Source: JBFXEO01 sp050180015 (GTDB lineage Bacteria; Bacteroidota; Bacteroidia; Bacteroidales; Tenuifilaceae). From it: DNA of 15,642 nucleotides. Position 1 is the stretch's first letter. The number at the start of each line of letters is the position of its first letter. Shown piece by piece: positions 1 to 6,254 of the stretch. The notes beneath the pieces are model-generated. The model had not been told where the DNA came from and did no database searches. It saw only the letters and a list, made by a program, of their open reading frames with translations. The translations under genes and the position numbers were made by a program. Location: NCBI GenBank assembly GCA_050180015.1, contig JBFXEO010000048.1, positions 1-15,642 of the forward strand, given 5' to 3'.

Positions 1-251
1 TAACTATGACAAACGAATTTCCAAAAGGAGTAAAGTGCCGTAAAAAACTCTTTCAGAAAATTTCACCTAAGATAGACCTCTCAGAACTAACAGACCTGAA
101 GAAATCATTAAATACTACAACCTGTAGGTTTATACCGTTTACAAAATTTCTATCTCCTTGTGTCTGGCAGCCTATTATCTAACATCCAATTTCCGTTTTC
201 TAAAAAAATATGTAGCTTTGCCGTGCGAAAACAATCAAATTTTCAAATACT
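1..251. other. Leading gene-free stretch upstream of the transaldolase gene
   Basis: No coding region is supported here: all frames are broken by stops and no family resemblance was seen. The only structures noticed are a short palindrome at 119-130 (AACCT-GT-AGGTT) and the promoter-like sequence at 213-220. No tRNA or terminator was seen. What lies to the left of the window is unknown. Confidence 0.6.
189..220 (+). promoter_or_regulatory. Candidate Bacteroidota-type promoter for the transaldolase gene
   Basis: TAGCTTTG at 213-220 matches the Bacteroidota -7 consensus TAnnTTTG. The -33 element is weak: an ATTT lies at 189-192 with about 20 bases between, and an alternative TTTT lies at 196-199. 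Transcription would start roughly 25 bases before the ATG at 252. Inferred from consensus only. Confidence 0.45.
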
Positions 252-908
252 ATGAGATTCTTTATTGACACAGCAAACTTAGATCAAATCCGGGAGGCAA
301 ACGACTTGGGGGTACTCGATGGCGTTACAACCAACCCATCGTTAATGGCCAAGGAAGCCATCAGGGGTGAGGCCAACATCAAAAAGCACTACGTGGATAT
401 CTGCAATATAGTTAAGGGCGATGTTAGCGCCGAGGTTATTGCAACCGACTTCGAAGGGATGATCCGCGAGGGTAAGGAATTGGCTGCTTTGCACCCGCAA
501 ATTGTTGTAAAGGTTCCCTGCACCAAGGACGGTATCAAGGCTATCAAATATTTTACAGACAATAAAATCCGCACCAACTGCACATTGGTATTCTCCGTTG
601 GACAAGCATTGCTTGCAGCAAAAGCAGGCGCAACCTACGTCTCGCCATTCATTGGCCGTTTGGACGATGTATCAACCGATGGCGTTGAGCTAATCCGCCG
701 GATTGTTGACGTTTACAACTACTACGAGTACGAAACCAAGGTACTTGCAGCATCAATCCGCCACACCATGCACATTATCCAATGCCTAGAGGCTGGTGCC
801 GATGTAGCAACCTGCCCGTTGAGCGCAATTCTGGGTTTACTCAACCACCCGTTGACCGATATCGGCTTAGAGAAATTCCTGGAAGATTACAAGAAGGTAA
901 ATGGCTAA
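252..908 (+). CDS. tal: Transaldolase, small FSA/TalC-type subfamily
   Basis: This cytosolic enzyme of the non-oxidative pentose phosphate pathway should move a dihydroxyacetone unit between sugar phosphates through a Schiff base. The 218-residue length is normal for the compact FSA/TalC branch, a single TIM barrel. The N-terminal strand carries Asp6. GVTTNPS is at 24-30, and the Schiff-base lysine is Lys87 in VVKVP. TNCTLVFS at 108-115 and SPFIGR at 131-136 complete the active site. Two residues separate transaldolases from fructose-6-phosphate aldolases in this family: the FSA glutamine (Gln59 in E. coli FsaA) is Glu61 here, and the FSA tyrosine (Tyr131) is Phe133. Both point to transaldolase. 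The ATG at 252 starts directly on the conserved first strand. A YrdC-domain gene follows after 4 bases, probably co-transcribed. Family membership is very sure; the substrate assignment is an inference from those residues. Confidence 0.93.
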   Translation: MRFFIDTANLDQIREANDLGVLDGVTTNPSLMAKEAIRGEANIKKHYVDICNIVKGDVSAEVIATDFEGMIREGKELAALHPQIVVKVPCTKDGIKAIKYFTDNKIRTNCTLVFSVGQALLAAKAGATYVSPFIGRLDDVSTDGVELIRRIVDVYNYYEYETKVLAASIRHTMHIIQCLEAGADVATCPLSAILGLLNHPLTDIGLEKFLEDYKKVNG

Positions 909-912
909 TTAA

Positions 913-1536
913 ATGTCCGATTGCCTTTACATAAAACTTTATCAACAAAACCCCAGCCCGCGCGAGATTGAGCGTGTGGTTGAGGTTTTACAAAACGGAG
1001 GTGTAATTATTTACCCCACCGATACGGTATATGGAATTGGATGTGACATATTCAACTCCAAAGCGGTAGAGCGCATCGTCAAAATAAAAGGGCTTAAACC
1101 CAAGGAAGCCCATTTTTCTTTCATTTGTTACGATTTAAGCCATATCGCAGATTTTGCAAAGGTTGACAACACAACCTTCAAGCTGATGAAAAAGAACCTG
1201 CCCGGTCCATTCACATTCATTTTGCCGGGATTAAACCGAGTTTCCGGCTACTTTATCAGCAAGCGCAAAACGGTGGGTATCCGTATTCCGAACAACTCCA
1301 TTCCTCTGGAAATTGTAAACCAGCTTGGGAATCCTATTCTTACCACATCTTTAAAAGATGATGATGAGCTGATTGAATACACCACCGATCCTGAGCAGAT
1401 TTACGAAAACTACAAACATCTTGTTGATGTAGTTATTGATGGCGGATACGGCAATAATGTTCCATCAACCGTGGTTGACTGTACGGGTTCCGAACCCGAA
1501 ATTATCCGCGAAGGACTAGGAAAACTAATTGGATAA
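913..1536 (+). CDS. yciO: YrdC-domain protein, YciO subfamily (often annotated as threonylcarbamoyl-AMP synthase)
   Basis: A 207-residue single-domain YrdC/Sua5 fold protein. The nucleotide-binding signature PTDTVYG is at 35-41, LPGPFTFIL at 96-104, the KRKTVGIRIP strand at 117-126, and STVVD at 185-189. True TsaC/Sua5 enzymes, which make threonylcarbamoyl-AMP for tRNA t6A, carry a K-R-K pattern after the PTDT helix and end the next motif with S-A-N. Here the corresponding stretches read KPKEAHFSF (62-70) and TTSLKDD (144-150), as in E. coli YciO (HNFTL, STSL). The protein is therefore a YciO-type paralogue, and its role in t6A synthesis is less certain than the usual product name suggests. 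It starts 4 bases after the transaldolase stop, so it probably shares that transcript. No terminator is visible downstream. Confidence 0.9.
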   Translation: MSDCLYIKLYQQNPSPREIERVVEVLQNGGVIIYPTDTVYGIGCDIFNSKAVERIVKIKGLKPKEAHFSFICYDLSHIADFAKVDNTTFKLMKKNLPGPFTFILPGLNRVSGYFISKRKTVGIRIPNNSIPLEIVNQLGNPILTTSLKDDDELIEYTTDPEQIYENYKHLVDVVIDGGYGNNVPSTVVDCTGSEPEIIREGLGKLIG

Positions 1537-1592
1537 CCCTCCGCTGGCTGTTGTTCGTTGATAGTAAAAAGTGAGGTGTAATCCGTGAATGG

Positions 1593-1606
1593 TTAAACGT
1601 TAAACG
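1593..1606 (+). repeat. Short tandem repeat (TTAAACG twice)
   Basis: Two perfect back-to-back copies of TTAAACG lie in the 192-base spacer between the YciO and MobA genes, followed by a run of A. Seen directly. No function is assigned; two copies of a 7-mer can arise by slippage. Confidence 0.5.
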
Positions 1607-1728
1607 AAAAAAAAGAGGCTTGAAGGCAATTGTTAGAAATTAAATGACAGGAACCGAATAGTCACGCAGCCTACAGTCTATCAATCCAAACACCACGCAC
1701 AATAACTAAACACTAAATTCCACGCCAC

Positions 1729-2355
1729 TTGTCATCAACACTCTACACTCTACACTCAACCACACTGGCAATTCTTGCCGGAGGCAAGGCAACCCGATTG
1801 GGTGGAGTAAGCAAAGCGTTGATTAAAATTGACGGAGAAACAATAATATCGAGAATTCATAGAGCACTAAGCCCCCTATGTAACGAGGTAATAATTATCT
1901 CGAATCACCCTGAAACCAACTACGGCATCGCGGCAAAAGTTTACCCCGATATTATCCAGAACTGCGGTCCACTGGGAGGTATTCATTCCGCATTGCAGAA
2001 CTCGACAAACAAAATGGTGCTGATCGTATCATCGGATATGCCATTTGTAAGCTCGGAGGTAGCGCAAAAACTTATGGACAAGCTTACCAAGAATCAACCT
2101 AAAACTGATATTGTAGTCCCAACAGTAGGCAAACTCAGGGAGCCATTGTTTGCCATTTACAGCAAAAAGCTAGCTAAAAAAATAGCATCAATACTGGCCG
2201 ACAGGGACGGCCATCCTACTTCGGCTTTGCTTAACTCGTGCAACACCGAATATTTAGACATAGAGCCCACACCTAAAAATATTAAATCGTTTACCAACAT
2301 CAACACTTTTAAGGATATAGAAGCATTCGGCTTAGCATTGTCGGGCCGGAAGTGA
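1729..2355 (+). CDS. mobA: Molybdenum cofactor guanylyltransferase (MobA family), probable TTG start
   Basis: MobA joins GMP from GTP to molybdopterin to form the bis-MGD cofactor of DMSO-reductase-family enzymes. The N-terminal nucleotidyltransferase loop LAGGKATRLGG lies at 16-26 with the following Lys29. GPLGGI is at 80-85, and the metal-binding Asp is Asp103 in SSDMPF. The length (208 residues) is usual for the family. No ATG fits: the frame is closed by a stop at 1714-1716, the family's first strand begins about residue 13, and the first ATG in frame is far inside the domain. TTG at 1729 (or the rarer ATT at 1717) is the only plausible start. The first codons lie in a CTCTACA tandem repeat. 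No other molybdenum cofactor gene or molybdoenzyme is in the window, so partners must be encoded elsewhere. Function is sure to family level; the exact start is not. Confidence 0.87.
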   Translation: MSSTLYTLHSTTLAILAGGKATRLGGVSKALIKIDGETIISRIHRALSPLCNEVIIISNHPETNYGIAAKVYPDIIQNCGPLGGIHSALQNSTNKMVLIVSSDMPFVSSEVAQKLMDKLTKNQPKTDIVVPTVGKLREPLFAIYSKKLAKKIASILADRDGHPTSALLNSCNTEYLDIEPTPKNIKSFTNINTFKDIEAFGLALSGRK

Positions 2356-2366
2356 CCCCGTAGAAT

Positions 2367-2471
2367 TTGCAAAAACCAACCATCTGCATTTCGGGCAAAT
2401 GTATCAACTGCACCGAATACGCTCTGCCCTGCCTGCGCTTCCCTTCGACAAGTCTAGGGAACAACCGTTAG
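2367..2471 (+). CDS. Possible small Cys-rich ORF of 34 residues (doubtful)
   Basis: An open frame with a TTG start sits 11 bases behind mobA. Its first half reads like protein, with four cysteines in the pattern C-x5-C-x2-C-x7-C (CISGKC, then CTEYALPC), suggestive of metal binding. The second half runs through the REP-like hairpin at 2439-2461 and stops soon after. It has no ATG and no recognised family. It could be the remnant of a truncated gene, or chance. Low confidence. Confidence 0.15.
   Translation: MQKPTICISGKCINCTEYALPCLRFPSTSLGNNR
2439..2461. repeat. REP-like hairpin in the mobA-gap spacer
   Basis: TTCCCT (2439-2444) and AGGGAA (2456-2461) form a perfect 6-bp outer arm. Inside it, GAC (2447-2449) and GTC (2452-2454) form a second short arm around AA. 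The core resembles short dispersed intergenic hairpins of the CCCTTCGACAAGcTCAGGG type that I recall from many bacterial genomes. There is no T-run behind it, so it is not a canonical terminator. Whether it is repeated in this genome cannot be judged from one copy. Confidence 0.4.
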
Positions 2472-2659
2472 GTACAGGGGCACGCCGGATAGTATTTTTA
2501 CATTGAACTCGTATCCTTTTGGGCCTGCCAGGGTATTCTCTTTCAGTTTTTGCGGGATTAGGAGAGTCTTCCTTAATCAACATTAAACCGCAACAACCCA
2601 CAGTCTGCTACTTACATTCAACCGTTTGCGTTAAATTTTGTTGTGCCACCGCTACGGAA

Positions 2660-2691
2660 TTGTAATCTGATTTTAAAATTCGTTACCTTTG
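2660..2691 (+). promoter_or_regulatory. Bacteroidota-type promoter for GAPDH
   Basis: TTG at 2660-2662, 21 bases of spacer, then TACCTTTG at 2684-2691, a full match to TAnnTTTG. The expected transcription start is near 2698, giving a leader of about 50 bases before the ATG at 2746. This is one of the two best promoter matches in the window and fits a highly expressed glycolytic gene. Confidence 0.65.
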
Positions 2692-2745
2692 TTTGGCGAA
2701 AATGATACGATATTTACCTGTTAGTATAATTAATCCTTTAAAACT

Positions 2746-3750
2746 ATGTCAAAAATTAAAGTTGCAATCAATGGCTTTGGCCGAATTGGACGAAATGTTT
2801 TTAAAATTGCATTGGAACGTCCAGAACTCGAAGTTGTTGGTATTAATGACCTTACCGACACCAAAACTTTAGCCCACCTGCTTAAGTATGACTCTACCCA
2901 GGGCCGTTATGAGGGTATAGTTGAATTCGATACTGAGAATCTCATAGTTAACGGCAAAAAATTTAGAGTTTATGCAGAAAAAGCACCTATCAATATTAAA
3001 TGGAGCGTTACCCCCGATGTAGTTATTGAATCCACTGGTATTTTTACAAAACGTGAAAGCGAAAAAGGTGGTTACGGCGATCACATTAAAAACGGTGCCA
3101 AGAAAGTTATTCTTACTGTTCCCGCAAAGGACGAGATTGACCGCATGATTGTTCTCGGTGTTAACGATGGTGATCTAAAAGCAACCGATACCTGCGTTTC
3201 TAATGCCAGCTGCACCACCAACTGCTTAGCTCCAGTTGTTAAAGTTTTAAATGATAGCTTCGGAATTGAACGTGGATACATGACCACCATTCACTCCTAC
3301 ACCAACGATCAGCGTATCTTGGATGCACCGCACAGCGATTTGCGCCGTGCCCGCTCAGCAGCTGTTTCGCAAATTCCAACAACCACCGGAGCCGCTAAAG
3401 CGGTAGGTAAAGTTATTCCTGAGTTAAAGGGTAAGTTAGATGGCCTTGCTGTTCGCGTTCCAACCCCAACCGGCTCACTGGTTGACTTTGTTGCTATTTT
3501 GAAAAAGGAGACGACAAAGGATGAAATTAACGCTGCCATGAAAAAGGCCGCTGAGGGTTCAATGAAGGGTATCTTGGAATACACCGAAGATCCTATTGTG
3601 TCTGTTGATATTATCCACAACACCCACTCATCAATCTTTGATGCACAAAGCACAATGGTTAACGGCAACATGGTTAAGGTGCTATCGTGGTACGATAACG
3701 AGTGGGGCTACTCCTGCCGCGTGGTTGACTTAATCCACAAATTGTTCTAA
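2746..3750 (+). CDS. gap: Glyceraldehyde-3-phosphate dehydrogenase, type I, NAD-type
   Basis: This cytosolic glycolytic and gluconeogenic enzyme converts glyceraldehyde-3-phosphate, phosphate and NAD+ to 1,3-bisphosphoglycerate. All family landmarks are present at the usual 334-residue length. The Rossmann loop is INGFGRIGR (8-16). Asp35 in GINDLTD marks NAD rather than NADP preference. The active-site signature SNASCTTNC contains the catalytic Cys156 (codon 3211-3213), and the assisting base is His183 in TIHSYT. The C-terminal WYDNEWGYS motif is intact. The ATG at 2746 places the first strand (KVAINGFG) correctly. The gene stands alone: its own promoter lies 55 bases upstream and a strong terminator follows 20 bases after the stop. 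No other glycolytic gene is adjacent. Confidence 0.97.
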   Translation: MSKIKVAINGFGRIGRNVFKIALERPELEVVGINDLTDTKTLAHLLKYDSTQGRYEGIVEFDTENLIVNGKKFRVYAEKAPINIKWSVTPDVVIESTGIFTKRESEKGGYGDHIKNGAKKVILTVPAKDEIDRMIVLGVNDGDLKATDTCVSNASCTTNCLAPVVKVLNDSFGIERGYMTTIHSYTNDQRILDAPHSDLRRARSAAVSQIPTTTGAAKAVGKVIPELKGKLDGLAVRVPTPTGSLVDFVAILKKETTKDEINAAMKKAAEGSMKGILEYTEDPIVSVDIIHNTHSSIFDAQSTMVNGNMVKVLSWYDNEWGYSCRVVDLIHKLF

Positions 3751-3770
3751 TGGGTTTCAAGCATAACCGA

Positions 3771-3800
3771 AAGGCTGCCCAAGGGCAGCCTTTTTCTTTT
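3771..3800. terminator. Intrinsic terminator behind GAPDH, probably serving both strands
   Basis: AAGGCTGCCC (3771-3780) pairs perfectly with GGGCAGCCTT (3783-3792). After allowing a minimal loop the stem is about 9 bp, and a T-rich tail follows (3791-3800). It lies between two convergent genes: the GAPDH stop is at 3750, and the VOC gene on the other strand ends at 3799, overlapping the tail. Confidence 0.88.
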
Positions 3801-4326
3801 ACCTGGTTGTTCTCCCGCCCATCCTTGTTAAAACGCTATCCACTGGTTCCCAGAGTTCAATTTTGTTCCCATCGGGGTCAAGGATATGGACAAACTTACC
3901 ATAATCGTAAGTCTCTATAGTGTCAAGTATTGTAGCACCGTTCTTCTTTAGCAACCGAACAAGCCCTTCGATATTCTGAACCCGGTAGTTAAGCATAAAC
4001 TCCTTTTTGGAGGGGGCAAAGTAATTGTTCCCCTTTTCGAACGGGCTCCAGCGAAGATAATTCTTCTCATTGGGTTCATTGGCATTTCTAAACTCGAAAA
4101 CCGAGCCGTAATCGTCAATTGCCAGGCCCAAATTTTTCCCGTACCACTCTTTTGTTTGCCGCGGATTATCGGAAGTAAAAAATATTCCACCTACTCCGGT
4201 TACCCTTGGGGTTGTGTCTCCAATAAATTCAGGTTGATCTGGGATATTCCCCAAAGGTTTGTTATCGGTTGATTTGCAACGGGCAACAAAAACAGCGAGG
4301 ATTAAGAGGATTGCTAGTTTCTTCAT
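3799..4326 (-). CDS. VOC-superfamily (glyoxalase/bleomycin-resistance fold) protein, putative lipoprotein
   Basis: A 175-residue protein with an N-terminal export signal (two Lys, then a hydrophobic run) and Cys17 in FVARC. This looks like a lipoprotein signal, but Arg at -1 is atypical for a lipobox, so lipidation is uncertain. Residues 43-160 form one VOC domain: VTGVGGIFFTSDNP, then WYGKNLGL at 61-68, and the closing motif ILDPDGNKIELWEP at 148-161, where Glu157 sits at a usual metal-ligand position. The expected His in the first strand is absent (Gly46-Gly47 there). Metal-dependent lyase or dioxygenase activity is therefore doubtful, and a binding role is possible. Substrate unknown. The gene is convergent with GAPDH and shares its terminator. 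No clear promoter was found upstream of 4326. Confidence 0.8.
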   Translation of the reverse strand: MKKLAILLILAVFVARCKSTDNKPLGNIPDQPEFIGDTTPRVTGVGGIFFTSDNPRQTKEWYGKNLGLAIDDYGSVFEFRNANEPNEKNYLRWSPFEKGNNYFAPSKKEFMLNYRVQNIEGLVRLLKKNGATILDTIETYDYGKFVHILDPDGNKIELWEPVDSVLTRMGGRTTR

Positions 4327-4526
4327 TTTGCTTATCGTGTTGATTGATATTTCTGAAAAGCTTATACAAGAACAATGTTCGGAGTTGCATCCTACCTGGC
4401 CCTATCCGCCTGATTTACCTCACAAATTGGTTGTTTCCCCTGTTAACGATTGGTTTTATGTACTTCAGAATACCATTTGAGGGAACCAAATCAACCCTAA
4501 TTTAAAAGTCTTTCCAAGATCAAATT
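4327..4526. other. Gene-free spacer upstream of the VOC gene
   Basis: I see no supported gene, repeat or RNA here. A plus-strand open frame through 4480 runs mainly antisense to the VOC gene's start and has no coding character of its own. No TAnnTTTG element was found on the minus strand. Confidence 0.5.
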
Positions 4527-4661
4527 TTACTTGAATAAATTGCGAGCCAATTCTTTATCAACCAATATACCTATCGCTTCCGAGGCGGTTTCACCGCGAA
4601 TGCAGAAGTCCCAAAATGTTTGTATTGGAACACTTTCTGACAGTCTAAATTTTATTGGCAT
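4527..4661 (-). CDS. Possible small protein of 44 residues, unknown function
   Basis: An ATG-initiated minus-strand frame in the spacer between the ABC permease and the VOC gene. It begins MPIKFRLSES and ends ELARNLFK, with a balanced, protein-like composition (FWDFCIRGETASEAIGI in the middle). A stop codon directly precedes the ATG. No family was recognised. It might be a genuine small gene or a fragment of a larger lost one. Support is only the clean frame and composition. Confidence 0.25.
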   Translation of the reverse strand: MPIKFRLSESVPIQTFWDFCIRGETASEAIGILVDKELARNLFK

Positions 4662-4730
4662 CTAACTCCATAGAGCAAATATAAGAAACTTTCCGGGATG
4701 ATATTTTGTAGCAAACCATTTATGATGCCA

Positions 4731-4759
4731 CAAAGAAAATTCCGGGACAAGCCCGGAAT
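4731..4759 (-). terminator. Intrinsic terminator of the ABC permease gene
   Basis: ATTCCGGG (4739-4746) and CCCGGAAT (4752-4759) form a perfect 8-bp stem with a 5-base loop. Read on the minus strand the hairpin is followed by TTTTCTTTG. It begins 38 bases after the permease stop at 4797. Confidence 0.75.
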
Positions 4760-4796
4760 GGCAAATTCGAACAAGAATTCTTTATAAGAGATTAAA

Positions 4797-6044
4797 CTAC
4801 TCGTAGCGCAACGCCTCAATCGGGTCTAAACGGGCAGCTTTAACGGCGGGGAAATACCCCGAAGCCAGTCCAACCAGCAATGATAACCCCAACCCACCGA
4901 GTATCCATCCCCAGGGAATCATAAACGGACTTTTGGTCATAACTGAAACTATGTTCCCGATAACGATTCCCAGTATAACCCCCAGCAAGCCGCCCAGCTG
5001 GCAAATGAGAATAGCCTCGAAAAGAAATTGCTGCTTTATTGTGGTTGACTTAGCGCCAATTGCCTTTCGTGTACCTATCTCGCGCGTACGCTCGGCAACT
5101 GCCACCAGCATTATATTCATTAACCCCACCGCGGCACCAACAAGCGTAATAATACCAATAATGGTTGCAGCAATGGAAACATACTTAAGATTATCGATCA
5201 ACAGCTTGGCCAAACTGTCGCTGGTTTCGATGTTGAAATCGGACTCATCTGACGCATCTAAATTGCGGACAATACGGAACATTCCCTCGGCCTCGCTTAT
5301 GGCGTAGTCCAGCAATTTAGGATCGCGGGGCTGAATACTTATGGAGTAATCCATATTGGGCCGGGAGAAGTACACGGCAACGTTTGTAAAAGGTATTATA
5401 ACCGACCTATCTGGCCCCCCTCCAAAGCCAGAACCCTTAGACTTCATCACGCCAATTACACGGTACTTGCCACTTCCAACGCTTATTACCTTTTCTATCG
5501 GATCCTCGTTTTTGGGGAATAGCTTCCGGGCCACCTCGTCGCCAATAATGGCTACACTGCGGCCATCCTGCACTTCTGCTATCGAAAAATTACGCCCCCG
5601 GCCAATTTCAACGCCCCCCGTTTTGAGGTAATTTTCGTCAACACCCCGGACATTAATATTGGGGTTGGTTTTGTTGGACTTGTACTTAATGGTACTCGCC
5701 CCGGTTGCCCATATCGAAATCGAAACATCGGCAGGAAATACAAACACCCTTTTGAACTCATCGGCCTGCTGCAGACTTATAAATTGATGATTTTTGGTAC
5801 GGTAACGGTTCCCGTTGATATTTACGCGCATTCCCCGACTCCCAATGGTAAATGTATTTGCGCCCATCATGGCAAACTCGTTGCTGATACTGCCCTTTAT
5901 AGCATCAATGGCAGTTAAAATACCGACCAGTGCCATAATACCCAACGCAATAATCAGAATTGTGAGTATTGACCTGAGCTTGGCCGCTTGGATCGAGTTC
6001 ATCGAAATCCTGAAATTTTCTTTTATTAGAGCAATATACATCAT
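4797..6044 (-). CDS. ABC transporter permease, MacB/FtsX type
   Basis: An inner-membrane permease subunit of the type VII (mechanotransmission, MacB/LolCDE-like) ABC family. The topology is classic: one N-terminal membrane helix (about 24-45), a large periplasmic MacB-type domain (about 50-270), then the FtsX domain with three helices (about 285-310, 335-365, 380-402). Conserved cytoplasmic stretches are RSILTILIIALGIM near the N-terminus, ERTREIGTRKAIGAK before the penultimate helices, and the ending ARLDPIEALRYE. At 415 residues it is full length for a permease without a fused ATPase. The ATPase and any membrane-fusion partner are not in the window, and the upstream neighbour is divergent, so they must be encoded elsewhere. 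Two adjacent ATGs (6044, 6041) are equally possible starts. The substrate cannot be told: peptide, lipoprotein and efflux roles all occur in the family. Confidence 0.92.
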   Translation of the reverse strand: MMYIALIKENFRISMNSIQAAKLRSILTILIIALGIMALVGILTAIDAIKGSISNEFAMMGANTFTIGSRGMRVNINGNRYRTKNHQFISLQQADEFKRVFVFPADVSISIWATGASTIKYKSNKTNPNINVRGVDENYLKTGGVEIGRGRNFSIAEVQDGRSVAIIGDEVARKLFPKNEDPIEKVISVGSGKYRVIGVMKSKGSGFGGGPDRSVIIPFTNVAVYFSRPNMDYSISIQPRDPKLLDYAISEAEGMFRIVRNLDASDESDFNIETSDSLAKLLIDNLKYVSIAATIIGIITLVGAAVGLMNIMLVAVAERTREIGTRKAIGAKSTTIKQQFLFEAILICQLGGLLGVILGIVIGNIVSVMTKSPFMIPWGWILGGLGLSLLVGLASGYFPAVKAARLDPIEALRYE

Positions 6045-6117
6045 ACAATAATCGTATTAAAAACGCCACAAATCCGATAAAGTAACAATTCTATACTTTG
6101 CCGTATCAACCATTTCT

Positions 6118-6125
6118 CAAAGTTA
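6118..6125 (-). promoter_or_regulatory. Candidate -7 element of the ABC permease promoter
   Basis: Reading the minus strand, TAACTTTG matches TAnnTTTG about 74 bases upstream of the permease ATG. No clear TTTG was found at the -33 spacing, so this is a weak call. Confidence 0.35.
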
Positions 6126-6254
6126 ATTTAACTTATCAATCCTAAAGGTTTAAAAAAGCTAAAACATTACAGAATTAACGATTCATCATCCTAATTTAAT
6201 AATTTAGAATCCTCAAAAAAGACCCAAGGTTTACACTAAATACTTGAATTGGAT

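Noticed and set aside
2404..2601. Minus-strand open frame in the spacer before GAPDH
   Set aside because: Composition is Arg/Pro-rich and non-protein-like, and it runs through the REP-like hairpin.
3309..3671. A 120-codon open frame on the minus strand
   Set aside because: It lies fully antisense to the well-supported GAPDH gene and has no family resemblance.
4259..4480. Plus-strand 73-codon open frame
   Set aside because: About a third overlaps the VOC gene's signal-peptide region in antisense, and the rest has no coding character.
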